Both the position numbers and the translations under genes were made by a program. Below the pieces are notes generated by a model. The model ran no database searches and was not told where the DNA came from. It was given only the letters and a program-made list of their open reading frames with translations. This document shows positions 32,913 through 41,890 of a stretch of 48,370 bases of DNA, piece after piece. The DNA is from an uncultured Bacillota bacterium (lineage in GTDB: Bacteria; Bacillota; Clostridia; Lachnospirales; Lachnospiraceae): contig CASEXH010000030.1 of NCBI GenBank assembly GCA_949291945.1, positions 1 to 48,370 of the forward strand, given 5' to 3'. How positions within the stretch are numbered: position 1 is the first letter of the stretch; each line of letters opens with the position of its first letter.

Positions 32913-34294
32913 AACTGCTTCCTCCTTCTCGCTTCTCTATAGTTTCTGCATCTATCCACATAAGCTGCAGCAAGTTTTGGATTTCCCCAGTAATAAAAAT
33001 GAGGAAATCCGGCGATCATGGAATCTGTATAGTGGATACAGTCCCATCCCCGTCTGCTTTCCGGCTTTTGTCCGTGAAAGTCTTCTCCGCAGCTTGTAGA
33101 ATCAAAATAATGAAATTCATGGGCAGGGCAGGCGCCGATCCTCTGCCCGAAAACCTCCCCGTCCTTTTTCTCCAGAGTCAGGTATCCGAATCTGGAAAGT
33201 CTGGGCGTCTTATAAGCCTTTCCCGCAATGATCCCTGCGCCTTCCCGGTCCTTTCCGTCCATATCCTGGAAATACTGGTGGAGATACATAAATCCCCCGC
33301 ACTCCGCCATCACAGGAAGTCCCCTCTTCAAGGCCTCTTTTATCTGTCTGCGCATATCTGTATTTTCTTCAAGTTCCCTGCCATAAAGTTCCGGATAGCC
33401 CCCGTAAAGAAGGAGGCCGTCCAGCTCCTCAGGGAGCCGGGCATCATGGATGGGAGAAAATTCTACAAGTTCCACCCCCAGATCCTGCAGAAGCTCCAGA
33501 TTATCTTCATAAATAAAACAAAATGCCTCATCTCTTGCCAGACCGATCCGGACCGGAATTTTCCTGTCCACAGCCGGCAGGTCTGGCTTCACCGTTTCCA
33601 GAGCCGGCGCAGTTTTGGCCAGGTCCAGAAGGCCGTCCAGGTCCAGAGTATCCTCCAGGACTTTCGCCAGGCGGTTCAGCTTCTCTCTCAGATCCGCCAC
33701 TTCCCCGGGCAGGACCAGGCCTAAATGCCTGCTTTCAATGGTACATTCCTCTACTCTTGGAACATATCCGTATACCCTCACTTCCAGCTCTTCTTCAATC
33801 TTTTTCTTCATTCTGGGATACAGCATAGGAGACATCTGGTTCAGGATCACTCCCTTTATCCCGCTGTCTTCTCTGTACTGACAGAATCCCTTAATATAAG
33901 CCAGAAGGGAAAGGCTCATGCCCTTGCTGTTCACTATGAGGACCGCCGGGGTTTTGGTAGTCCTAGCCAGATCATAAGCACTGGCCCGGAAAGTGGTGCC
34001 TCCCACCCCGTCATAATATCCCATAACCCCTTCCATCACCGCAATGTCACAGTCCCGGCTATTTCTTTCCAGGAGATATTTCAATGTATTTTCTTCTGTA
34101 AAAAAGGTATCCAGATTCCTGGATTTTGTCCCAATGACCCTGGTATGGAACATAGGGTCGATATAGTCCGGCCCGCACTTAAAGGAGGCGGGCTTTAATC
34201 CTCTGTTTTTCAGGGCCTGCAGGATCCCGCAGGTAATCAGGGTCTTTCCGCTGCCGCTGGCTCCTGCGGTCAGCAGAAAACGTGGTATCTCCAT
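32909..34294 (-). CDS. cbiA: Cobyrinate a,c-diamide synthase
   Basis: The 461-residue ATP- and glutamine-dependent amidotransferase has an N-terminal P-loop TAGASGSGKTLITCG and SFKCGPDYIDPMFH. The C-terminal amidotransferase domain has the nucleophile Cys in MAECGGFMYL. It amidates the a and c carboxylates of cobyrinate. It starts 2 nt after the upstream fusion gene, with AAAGGGG as the ribosome binding site. Confidence 0.95.
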   Translation of the reverse strand: MEIPRFLLTAGASGSGKTLITCGILQALKNRGLKPASFKCGPDYIDPMFHTRVIGTKSRNLDTFFTEENTLKYLLERNSRDCDIAVMEGVMGYYDGVGGTTFRASAYDLARTTKTPAVLIVNSKGMSLSLLAYIKGFCQYREDSGIKGVILNQMSPMLYPRMKKKIEEELEVRVYGYVPRVEECTIESRHLGLVLPGEVADLREKLNRLAKVLEDTLDLDGLLDLAKTAPALETVKPDLPAVDRKIPVRIGLARDEAFCFIYEDNLELLQDLGVELVEFSPIHDARLPEELDGLLLYGGYPELYGRELEENTDMRRQIKEALKRGLPVMAECGGFMYLHQYFQDMDGKDREGAGIIAGKAYKTPRLSRFGYLTLEKKDGEVFGQRIGACPAHEFHYFDSTSCGEDFHGQKPESRRGWDCIHYTDSMIAGFPHFYYWGNPKLAAAYVDRCRNYREARRRKQL

Positions 34295-34296
34295 AG

Positions 34297-36279
34297 TCAG
34301 CGCCCCTTTCCATTTCCCGTGCAGGAGATGATATAAATAGGGTTCTCTCCCATCATCATGTGATAGGAACCGATCTCTTTCGCCTTGCTCACACTGAGCT
34401 GGACGATTTCTGTATCTGTAACAGCCAGCTCCTTTATACAGTTAAGGGTCTCTGCCACCGTTTCCAGAGCAATACAGTTGATCACAATCCTGACCTGGGG
34501 ATTCTTCTGAAGCAACAGTTCCAGGATCTGCCTCATATTTCCTGAAGAACCGCCGATAAATACCTGGTCAGGAGCCGGCAGCTCTTCTAAGGCTTCTGGC
34601 GCCGTGCCCTGGATCAGGATAAGATTTTCTGCCGCAAACTTTTTCTTATTTTTCTTTAAAAGCTCAAAAGCCAGCTCTTTTTTCTCAATGGCAAAAACCT
34701 TTCCGTAGGGTGCCCGCAGGGCCATTTCCACAGATACGGAACCGGTTCCTGCCCCGATGTCATAGCAGACGGAATCTCTCCCAAGCCTCAGCTTGGAAAG
34801 AGAAACGGTACGGATTTCTTCTTTTGTCATAGGCACCTTGTCCCGGATAAATGCGCTGTCCGGGATACCGTGGACTGCCAAAAGCTCCCTGCATTCCTGA
34901 TTTTCTGCATAGACTACACTCAGGGGATCCCCTTCATAGACCAGAAAATCTTCCGGTCTTCCCTTTTGGATTTTTTCTTCGGGATAAGAGAGACATTCTC
35001 CTGTATATAAAGTCACATTTTTCATGTCATACTCTGCAAGTTTCCTGGCCAGATCCCGGATCCCATCTCTGGTTCCCAGGATGGAAAATACTTTCCGGTT
35101 ATGACGGATCAGAGAAACCAGATCCGCATCCCGGCCATGAGCGCTGGTGATCAGCACATCATCCCAGGACTTTCGGATACGGCTCATAAAATAAACCAGG
35201 GAAGAAATCCCGGGGACAACCTGTACCTTCTTTCCCTCCAGGACCTGGAGGAGTTTCTTTGCGCCGCTGTAAAAGCCTGGATCTCCGGAAAGAAGAATGG
35301 CGATCGTGTCATATTCCGGATGTTCCTCTATATACTCAGCAATCTTCTGGCTATTATACTCTATAAAGAAATCCTGGCCCGGTTCTTTGCAGGCCTCTAC
35401 CATTCTCCTGGCTCCGATCAGAAGCTGAGCACTGCTGATGATCTTCTGAGCTTCCAGGGTAAGACCCTCCCTGCTGCCCATGCCGATCCCTACCAGAGAG
35501 ATCTCCCCTTGAAATTTCAGCCCGTACTTCCTGCATAAAAGCCGGCGGCACTGACTTACGGAAATCCCTTCTTCTTTCAGGGGTCTCCCAATGACTACCG
35601 GAATACAGCCGCATTCTCTGGCTGCATCCATCTTATCCTGAAATCCCCCTGGGTCTCCTGACATTTTGGTAACCAGATATTTACAGTCCAGCTGCCGGAT
35701 CATGGCGGCATTTAACTCTTTAGAAAAAGGTCCCTGCATACAGATCAGGTTTTTTCCCTGAAATCCCTGCTGGCTGCACGCAAGGGCTACTATGGGCAGA
35801 GAAAGGACCCGGAGAAAAACTCTTTCCTGATAATTTTCCAATCTGGTATACTTAGCCGCTTCCTTGCTTCCGGTAGTAGCCAGAATATTTCCTTCTGTAT
35901 GGGAAAGGAACTCCACCGCTTCTTCCACGCTGTCCGCAAAGATCCAGTCTCCCTCTTCTTTCATCTCCTGGTTTTCCCGGAGAATACGGATATACTCTTT
36001 TCCCGTTTCTTCACAGGCTTTTTTTATATTTTCTGTAACCTGGGCCGCATAAGGATGGGTAGCGTCCACCACTATATCCGGATCTTTTTCCTGAAATAAA
36101 ACTTTCATTTCCTCCAGATCCAGACGCTGATGGGAGATTTCCAGCACCGGGCTTTCCGGCAGAAGCTGTTCTCCATATTCAGTAGCCACACAGATATGTC
36201 CCGGTATCTGACGGCGGTCCAGAAATTCTGCGATCTCTCTGCCCTCTGTGGTACCGGCAAAAACAATCACTTTACACAT
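34297..36279 (-). CDS. cbiJET: CbiJ-CbiE-CbiT trifunctional fusion
   Basis: One 660-residue protein joins three enzymes. Residues 1-255 are cobalt-precorrin-6A reductase (CbiJ/CobK: VFAGTTEGREIAEFL, DATHPYAAQVTENI, ATTGSKEAAKYT). Residues about 258-465 are the C5 methyltransferase CbiE (SLVGIGMGSREGLT, LLSGDPGFYSGA, VVPGISSLVYFMSRI). Residues about 471-655 are CbiT, the C15 methyltransferase/decarboxylase (FIRDKVPMTKEEIR, YDIGAGTGSVSVE for SAM). CbiE-CbiT fusions (CobL) are common; adding CbiJ in front is less so. No frameshift is seen. It overlaps cbiH by 8 nt. Confidence 0.93.
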   Translation of the reverse strand: MCKVIVFAGTTEGREIAEFLDRRQIPGHICVATEYGEQLLPESPVLEISHQRLDLEEMKVLFQEKDPDIVVDATHPYAAQVTENIKKACEETGKEYIRILRENQEMKEEGDWIFADSVEEAVEFLSHTEGNILATTGSKEAAKYTRLENYQERVFLRVLSLPIVALACSQQGFQGKNLICMQGPFSKELNAAMIRQLDCKYLVTKMSGDPGGFQDKMDAARECGCIPVVIGRPLKEEGISVSQCRRLLCRKYGLKFQGEISLVGIGMGSREGLTLEAQKIISSAQLLIGARRMVEACKEPGQDFFIEYNSQKIAEYIEEHPEYDTIAILLSGDPGFYSGAKKLLQVLEGKKVQVVPGISSLVYFMSRIRKSWDDVLITSAHGRDADLVSLIRHNRKVFSILGTRDGIRDLARKLAEYDMKNVTLYTGECLSYPEEKIQKGRPEDFLVYEGDPLSVVYAENQECRELLAVHGIPDSAFIRDKVPMTKEEIRTVSLSKLRLGRDSVCYDIGAGTGSVSVEMALRAPYGKVFAIEKKELAFELLKKNKKKFAAENLILIQGTAPEALEELPAPDQVFIGGSSGNMRQILELLLQKNPQVRIVINCIALETVAETLNCIKELAVTDTEIVQLSVSKAKEIGSYHMMMGENPIYIISCTGNGKGR

Positions 36280-37003
36280 TTTTATATCCTCTGGGAGTTA
36301 CCATTTTTCCTCCTATGTTTTTCGTCTGGGAATTTCCCACAAAAACCGTGGTGAACATATCTACCTTTGTGGTTTTTAATTCTTCCAGAGTCAGGACTTT
36401 CATGGATTCTCCCTCTCTTCCGATGTTTCCCACAATGCCGCAGACGGTATCCGGAGCCTTATATTCCATCATCAGATTGCATGCCTTTTCCAGGTAATCA
36501 TGGCGCTTTTTGCTGGAAGGATTATAAAGGCAGATAACAAAGTCCGCTTTAGAAGCTTCCAGAAGTCTGGTCTCAATCTTCTCCCAGGGAGTCAGAAGAT
36601 CGCTGAGACTGATCAGACAGAAATCATGGATCAGAGGGGCTCCCAGCACTGCGGCACCTCCTGTGGCGGCAGTTACTCCCGGGATGATCTCCAGTTCTAC
36701 CTGGGGATAATTTACGCCCACTTCATACATCAGTCCTGCCATGCCATAGACCCCTGCATCTCCGCTGCAGATCATGGAGACGGTCTTTCCTTTGATGGCT
36801 TCTTCAAAGGCCATCTGGCACCGCTCTACTTCTTTTTTCATTGGGGTGGTCATAAATTCTTTTCCCGGAAAATGTTCTTTTACCAGGTCTACATACACCG
36901 TATATCCTATGATCACATCACTGTTTTTTAAAGCCTGGGCTGCCTCAATGGTCATCTTTTCATAAGCTCCCGGACCGATTCCGACTACATATAATTTATT
37001 CAA
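36272..37003 (-). CDS. cbiH: Cobalt-precorrin-3B C17-methyltransferase
   Basis: The 243-residue SAM-dependent tetrapyrrole methylase has GIGPGAYEKMTIEAAQAL at the start, CSGDAGVYGMAGL, and IPGVTAATGGAAVLGAPL, which is typical of CbiH/CobJ and carries out ring contraction and C17 methylation. It overlaps cbiG and the fusion gene by 8 nt each. Confidence 0.94.
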   Translation of the reverse strand: MNKLYVVGIGPGAYEKMTIEAAQALKNSDVIIGYTVYVDLVKEHFPGKEFMTTPMKKEVERCQMAFEEAIKGKTVSMICSGDAGVYGMAGLMYEVGVNYPQVELEIIPGVTAATGGAAVLGAPLIHDFCLISLSDLLTPWEKIETRLLEASKADFVICLYNPSSKKRHDYLEKACNLMMEYKAPDTVCGIVGNIGREGESMKVLTLEELKTTKVDMFTTVFVGNSQTKNIGGKMVTPRGYKNV

Positions 37004-38111
37004 AGTTCACACTCCATTTCTTCATTGCCAGAGCTACGGTCACCCCGTCCTGGGCAAATTTTCTTAAGATCAGCCGTCCCTTTCCTTCCCTGCTGCTTCC
37101 CAGAAGGGCGGCCCTTTCGCATACATTATCCACACCGGTAACCTCTTTTACAAAAGAGGAGGCAGCATAGGTTCCCTCTACTTCTTCCAGTTCTTCTTTG
37201 CTGTAGGTGATAAAGGGAAGATTTCTTTCCTCACAATATTCCAGGATCCCTTCTTCGTCTTTTTTCAGGTCAATACTGGCCACCTGTTCCATAGCCACAG
37301 AGGGAATCAGCTGTTCGTCGCAGGCCCTGCGGATCACCTTCTCTACAATCTCCTTTGGCGTTTCTTTTTTACAGCCTACTCCCGTGGTGATTACCCTGGG
37401 GATCAGATAGAGCGTATGGACAAAGGGATGCTCCATATAGCCGTTTGTTACGTAGATTCCCAGCTCCGGTTTTTCCTGTCCTTCTTCCAGAAGTTTCAGC
37501 TCTTCCGGGATCTCCCCAAGCCATGGGAAATCACTGGCAAAGCCTACTTCCTTGCCTGCCAGAAGGGCTGCGGAAACTTCCTTTGCCAGATTCATATCCG
37601 AAATAAAGCATCCGTTTTTCTTAGCGAAAACGTCCACTGCAAACTTATTGTTCAGGTCTGTTGCCGTAGTTACCACCGGCTGTCCATGGACGATCTCCGC
37701 CACCTCCTGAGCCAGTTCATTGGCTCCCCCGATGTGGCCGGAAAGAAGAGAAATAGCAAATTTCCCCTGTTCATCTACCACCACAATCGCCGGATCCACT
37801 TTCTTGCTTTTCACAAATGGGGCAATGCTCCGAACAGCAATGCCGCAGGCGCCGATAAAAATAATGGCGTCGCAGTCTGCAAATCTGGCTTTTGTCCATT
37901 CTTTGATAGACTCGTCCACAGGCTTCGCAAAATCCTTTACATTCCGGAAATCTCTGGAATCTTCATCCAGCTGAGACTCATCCAAAACCTTTTTCGTATA
38001 CTTGCTTTTTGTATAGGATCTGACCTCATAATCCCGTTCTTTCAGCACCCAGTAGATCATCTCGCTGAGACGATACCCTGCCCGGCTGAAACTTATGATC
38101 GCTATTTTCAT
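36996..38111 (-). CDS. cbiG: Cobalt-precorrin-5A hydrolase
   Basis: The 371-residue CbiG opens the delta-lactone ring and releases acetaldehyde, a step specific to the anaerobic route. Features: MKIAIISFSRAGYRLSE, IFIGACGIAVRSIAPF, VVDEQGKFAISLLSGHIGGANELA, and the C-terminal domain GVGCKKETPKEIVEKVI with YAASSFVKEVTGVDNVCERAAL. ATG 38111 is chosen because GAGGTG lies 6 nt upstream; the GTG inside that motif is not a start. Confidence 0.95.
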   Translation of the reverse strand: MKIAIISFSRAGYRLSEMIYWVLKERDYEVRSYTKSKYTKKVLDESQLDEDSRDFRNVKDFAKPVDESIKEWTKARFADCDAIIFIGACGIAVRSIAPFVKSKKVDPAIVVVDEQGKFAISLLSGHIGGANELAQEVAEIVHGQPVVTTATDLNNKFAVDVFAKKNGCFISDMNLAKEVSAALLAGKEVGFASDFPWLGEIPEELKLLEEGQEKPELGIYVTNGYMEHPFVHTLYLIPRVITTGVGCKKETPKEIVEKVIRRACDEQLIPSVAMEQVASIDLKKDEEGILEYCEERNLPFITYSKEELEEVEGTYAASSFVKEVTGVDNVCERAALLGSSREGKGRLILRKFAQDGVTVALAMKKWSVNFE

Positions 38112-38140
38112 ATTCTTCACCTCTTATCTTATGTCCAATA

Positions 38141-38905
38141 TTACTTGGAGCCGGTGCCTTTTCTGAATTCTGTAGTAAATTCCGGGTGATACAGCAGAGA
38201 ACGGTCATAGGAACTGTGGGACACCACATCTCCGATGATCATCAACGCTGTCTTGGTTATATTATTTTCTTTTGCCGTCTGTGCCAGTGTTCCTACAGTG
38301 CATACATACTTTTTTTCATCCTCCCAGGTAGCCTTATAGACAATGGCTGCAGGCGTGTCCGGTTTATATCCGCCTTCAATCAGCCGTCTGGAAAGCTCCT
38401 CAAGCATGCCTGTGCTTAAGAACACCACCATGGTGGCCTGATGGGCAGCAAAAGACTCTATACTCTCCTTTTCCGGCACCGGTGTTCTTCCTGCCATACG
38501 GGTAATGATCACGCTCTGGGAAACATTTGGAAGGGTATATTCCAGATTTAAAGCCGCTGCTGCCCCGGAAAAAGAGCTTACTCCAGGACAATAATCGTAA
38601 GAAATACCTTTCTCATCCAGTACATCCATCTGTTCCCGGATGGCTCCGTAAAGACAGGGGTCTCCCGTGTGGAGACGGACGGTAGTCTTCCCCTCTTCTT
38701 CTGCTTGGAAGATCACCTCCAGAACCTCTTCCAAGGTCATCTTTGCACTGTTGAAGATCTTACAGTCCTCTCTGGCATACTCCAAAAGCTGGGGATTTAC
38801 CAGAGACCCTGCATAGATGATCACATCTGCTTCCTCTAAAAATTTCTTTCCGCGAAGGGTAATCAGATCTGCCGCTCCGCTTCCTGCTCCCACAAAATGT
38901 ACCAT
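38141..38905 (-). CDS. cbiF: Cobalt-precorrin-4 C11-methyltransferase
   Basis: The 254-residue tetrapyrrole methylase starts VHFVGAGSGAADLITLRG. It contains LHTGDPCLYGAIREQMDVL, CPGVSSFSGAAAALN, and TRMAGRTPVPEKESI, which is diagnostic of CbiF/CobM. It uses SAM to methylate C11. It is followed by cbiG after 29 nt. Confidence 0.95.
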   Translation of the reverse strand: MVHFVGAGSGAADLITLRGKKFLEEADVIIYAGSLVNPQLLEYAREDCKIFNSAKMTLEEVLEVIFQAEEEGKTTVRLHTGDPCLYGAIREQMDVLDEKGISYDYCPGVSSFSGAAAALNLEYTLPNVSQSVIITRMAGRTPVPEKESIESFAAHQATMVVFLSTGMLEELSRRLIEGGYKPDTPAAIVYKATWEDEKKYVCTVGTLAQTAKENNITKTALMIIGDVVSHSSYDRSLLYHPEFTTEFRKGTGSK

Positions 38906-38926
38906 GATGTTTTCCTCTTTCTTCTG

Positions 38927-39619
38927 TTAGTTTTCTTTTACAATGATCAGGGAATAGTACCCGGAATCTTCCGGGATTTCTTCCGCCGACCGGTATATTT
39001 TTTCTGAAGGCATACCGCAGTTTTCGATCATCACTGCTTTCTGACCGCTTTTTTCTATACTCTCTTTTACCTGTTTCATTTTCTTTCCGGTCTTCATCAG
39101 GACCTTTGTCCCGGGAAGTTCCAGGATCTCATCCATTTCCTGAGCTTTATAGGTAGCCGGTATCACATGGAGAGGCTGATCCGCCTCCACCAGTCCCATA
39201 TTCAGCCTGGCTGCCACTGCGCAGAAAGAGGTGATGCCGCTGACGATCTCCGCCTCATATCCTCTCTCCAGGATCCTTTTATGGACATAGAGATAGGTGG
39301 AATACACAGTGGTATCTCCCAGAGTGAGGAAAACCACATTTTTCCCTTCTTTGAGATAAGACTCCACCTGATCCGCCGCCTTGTCATGATTGGCTTTCAG
39401 CACCTGAGGGTCCTTGGTCATAGGCATAGCCACAGGAATCAGTGTTTTTTCATCCAGTTCCTCATAAGCCCCCTTCACGATCTGATAAGCCACACTGGCC
39501 TGAATCTCTTTCCCCGGCACAGCGATAACCTCATTCTCCTTTATCAGTCTCAGAGCCTTTAAGGTAAGGAGTTCCGGGTCTCCCGGTCCCACTCCTACTC
39601 CATATAATTTTCCTTGCAT
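38927..39619 (-). CDS. cbiL: Cobalt-precorrin-2 C20-methyltransferase
   Basis: The 230-residue tetrapyrrole methylase starts GKLYGVGVGPGDPELLTLKA, with LTLGDTTVYSTYLYVHKRI and VSGITSFCAVAARLN, matching CbiL. It performs the first methylation after cobalt insertion. The gene lies 26 nt downstream of cbiD and 21 nt upstream of cbiF. Confidence 0.95.
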   Translation of the reverse strand: MQGKLYGVGVGPGDPELLTLKALRLIKENEVIAVPGKEIQASVAYQIVKGAYEELDEKTLIPVAMPMTKDPQVLKANHDKAADQVESYLKEGKNVVFLTLGDTTVYSTYLYVHKRILERGYEAEIVSGITSFCAVAARLNMGLVEADQPLHVIPATYKAQEMDEILELPGTKVLMKTGKKMKQVKESIEKSGQKAVMIENCGMPSEKIYRSAEEIPEDSGYYSLIIVKEN

Positions 39620-39645
39620 GTCTGTCTCCTTTGTTTTACATTTCT

Positions 39646-40818
39646 TTATACTGACGGCTTTTTATATTGTTTTTGCAAAAGCCGGATCAATTCCTCTGTA
39701 TTTTCTGTCTGCCCCAGATAGCCGTATTCGTTAGAGAATATCACGGCTCCCAGGAGCATTCGGTCATAAGTTCTGTGGTTCATGTAATATAAGATTCTTT
39801 TTGTCAGCTCCTCCATGACCGGCTCCAGAAGATTTTCTCTCCGGATCACAGCCAGAGCCTCGTCTGTGGTAATGGTATCCAGGATTTCTCTGGCTCCTTC
39901 CAGAGAAATTCCTGCCCGTATGGCGTTTGCAGCCAGCAGCTCCGCCCGGCTGTCTGCACATCTGGAATGGGTGTTCATGATCCCCCCGGCAACTTTTACG
40001 AACTTGCCGATATGAGAGACAAAAAGGATTCCTTTCACCTCCATATCCAGAGCCATATCCAGTGTCTCCCCTATGTAATTGCTGCACTTCATGCTTTCCT
40101 CAAAAGGCAGGGACATATGCTCCTTTAAATATGCCGCTCCGTAGTTTCCCGGGGTGATCAGAAGATATTCTCCTCCGTTTTCCACCTTCTGACGCATTTC
40201 GATCTCAATGCTTTTGATCAAGGCACTTTCACTCATAGGCTCTACAATCCCCGAGGTGCCAAGAATGGAAATCCCTCCCTGGATCCCCAGCCTGGGATTA
40301 AAGGTCCTGGCTCCCACCCGGTCCCCTCCGGGAACACTGAAGGTAAGAAGAAGACCTCCTTCATAATCTGCTCTGGAACAGATTTCTTCGGTTTCCTTTA
40401 GAATCATTGACCGTGGGACTTTGTTGATGGCCGGACTTCCCACAGGCTGCTCCAGACCTTTTTTCGTCACTCGTCCTACTCCTTCTCCTCCTTCCAGCCG
40501 GATCCCGGGATCTCTGGTCTTTTCTGCTTTTACAAAAATCTCCAGTCCGTCTGTGGCGTCGGGATCATCCCCCCCGTCCTTTTTCACGGCACAGGAGACC
40601 CAGTCCTTTCCCTGACTGATGTGGAGAAGCTCCAGATTCAGGAGGATCCCTTTCGGCGTCATCAACTCCACCTGCTCCACCTTTCTGTTCTCCAGAAGGA
40701 TCTCCACTGCTCCTTTTGCCGCAGCGGCAGCGCAGGAACCGGTGGTGTAGCCATACCTCATTTTCTTATTATTTTTTATACTGTAATAGCCTTCTAATCC
40801 TGTTTTATGCTCCATATC
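39646..40818 (-). CDS. cbiD: Cobalt-precorrin-5B C1-methyltransferase
   Basis: The 390-residue CbiD has MRYGYTTGSCAAAAAKGA near residue 20, SVPGGDRVGARTFNPRLGI, GTSGIVEPMSE and ITPGNYGAAYLKE, all typical of the family. It methylates C1 and is unrelated in fold to the other methylases. ATG 40818 has GAGG 6 nt upstream; a longer frame runs back into the leader. It is the first gene of the operon and lies just after the riboswitch terminator. Confidence 0.94.
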   Translation of the reverse strand, partial: DMEHKTGLEGYYSIKNNKKMRYGYTTGSCAAAAAKGAVEILLENRKVEQVELMTPKGILLNLELLHISQGKDWVSCAVKKDGGDDPDATDGLEIFVKAEKTRDPGIRLEGGEGVGRVTKKGLEQPVGSPAINKVPRSMILKETEEICSRADYEGGLLLTFSVPGGDRVGARTFNPRLGIQGGISILGTSGIVEPMSESALIKSIEIEMRQKVENGGEYLLITPGNYGAAYLKEHMSLPFEESMKCSNYIGETLDMALDMEVKGILFVSHIGKFVKVAGGIMNTHSRCADSRAELLAANAIRAGISLEGAREILDTITTDEALAVIRRENLLEPVMEELTKRILYYMNHRTYDRMLLGAVIFSNEYGYLGQTENTEELIRLLQKQYKKPSV

Positions 40819-40856
40819 CTGCCTCTGTTTTCTCAAATAAAACGAAATTTGTGCAA

Positions 40857-40885
40857 AGAAAAATCCGCTGCCAACTGGCAACGGA
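40857..40885 (-). terminator. Intrinsic terminator of the cobalamin riboswitch expression platform
   Basis: Leftward, TCCGTTGCCA (40885-40876) pairs with TGGCAGCGGA (40873-40864) with one G-U pair, and is followed by TTTTTCTTTG. It stands between the aptamer and cbiD, so it is the likely premature terminator favoured when cobalamin is bound. Confidence 0.8.
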
Positions 40886-41047
40886 CCTGGTGTATCACAG
40901 AGCTGTATCAGCTCTTTACCTCACACGATATCATGGAAGTATCCGGTTGCCGCAGATAAAACCTCCACACCTTCTGAAAATCTTATGTATCTGGCTTTCA
41001 CAGTAACGGACTTGCACAGGAATTCCACCTGCTTCCATAAAGATTTC
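40886..41047 (-). promoter_or_regulatory. Cobalamin riboswitch (compact aptamer) upstream of cbiD
   Basis: Read leftward, the core runs GGAAGCAGGTGGAATTCC (41036-41019), then CAAGTCCGTTACTGTGAAAG, then the B12-box-like AGCCAGATAC (40996-40987). A P1-like stem closes it: GAAATCTTTATG (41047-41036) with CATAAGATTTTC (40987-40976). The core of about 72 nt is short, resembling compact class II cobalamin aptamers. Downstream are the hairpin AGAGCTG/CAGCTCT (40899-40915) and the terminator at 40857-40885. Expected effect: cobalamin binding stops transcription of the biosynthetic operon. The rest of 40819-41143 holds only leader and promoter. Confidence 0.85.
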
Positions 41048-41077
41048 CAGCTTATTTTTTCAAGAATGACCTTGTTT

Positions 41078-41106
41078 ATTATATAATTTTCTGTGCAAAA
41101 AGTCAA
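41078..41106 (-). promoter_or_regulatory. Promoter of the cobalamin operon
   Basis: Leftward TTGACT (41106-41101) and TATAAT (41083-41078) have an exact 17-bp spacer. Transcription would start near 41071 and read into the riboswitch. Confidence 0.8.
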
Positions 41107-41143
41107 CGCAAACCAGGAATCCTGATCTCTTATTGGTCACAAT

Positions 41144-41755
41144 TCAGACAAGTGCATGTATCAGCCTTTCCGTACCGATCTGGGCCAGAGTAGGCACGCT
41201 TTCCGGATGGGTCCACTGGGCTATGGTATCCTGGAATAAAATGTTGGCAGAAGGGGGAAACTCCTCGTCTCCGTCCCAGAAAATATAAGTAAGCCTGATC
41301 TTTGGAAATGCATGGAGCGTAAGGCTTACGTCTCCGTATTTTTCCCGGACGCCGCCCAATTTCAGGCCTGCTTTCAAAAGCTCCTGGGGACGGCCTGCAA
41401 AATGCTTTTTCAGAGGTTCCAGGGCAGATCTTTCATAGGCACGCTCAAATACCGCCGCTTCCCGGATCTCCCGGAAAGGCACCATTTTGCTGCCTTCTTC
41501 TGCAAAAGTTTTGCAATACCGCAGATGGTGCATAATGGTCAGTCTCTCTGTAACCGGTATCTCCCGTTCTCCCTCTCCAGTGATCTCTCCTGTCCCTCTG
41601 GAGATCCTGCATCTTTCACTGAAAAAAGAGAGATACAGATTCTTCTCATCAAACTCTCCCCCTGTCTTCTTAATAATATCCTCCTGAGGACATTTTACAA
41701 ACCAGTCCTGAAACTGGGCATATACCTTTTCGTAATTCGATCTTCTGTTATCCAT
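41144..41755 (-). CDS. DUF3786 domain-containing protein
   Basis: The 203-residue protein starts MDNRRSNYEKVYAQF (ATG 41755, GAGAGGTAAAG upstream); a frame back to 41872 runs through the spoIVA terminator and is not used. The C-terminal FWDGDEEFPPSANILFQDT is characteristic of DUF3786, found mostly in anaerobes with corrinoid or one-carbon metabolism. It lies between spoIVA and the B12 operon promoter on the same strand. Function unknown; a corrinoid link is suggested only by context. Confidence 0.85.
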   Translation of the reverse strand: MDNRRSNYEKVYAQFQDWFVKCPQEDIIKKTGGEFDEKNLYLSFFSERCRISRGTGEITGEGEREIPVTERLTIMHHLRYCKTFAEEGSKMVPFREIREAAVFERAYERSALEPLKKHFAGRPQELLKAGLKLGGVREKYGDVSLTLHAFPKIRLTYIFWDGDEEFPPSANILFQDTIAQWTHPESVPTLAQIGTERLIHALV

Positions 41756-41841
41756 AACTTTACCTCTCTTACCGGTAATTTTCTGCTTCTTCATGCCGAA
41801 CAAATTTCGTACCCGGCCTGCTGTAATCAGTTTAGCACAGG

Positions 41842-41877
41842 AAAAAACAGACGTACAGAAAAACTTCCGCACGTCTG
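41842..41877 (-). terminator. spoIVA terminator
   Basis: Leftward CAGACGT (41877-41871) pairs with ACGTCTG (41854-41848), followed by TTTTTT (41847-41842). It lies 14 nt after the spoIVA stop. Confidence 0.8.
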
Positions 41878-41890
41878 CCTCTGTATCCTT

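Noticed and set aside
41756..41872. N-terminal extension of the DUF3786 protein
   Set aside because: It runs back over the spoIVA terminator, and the ATG at 41755 has a good ribosome binding site.
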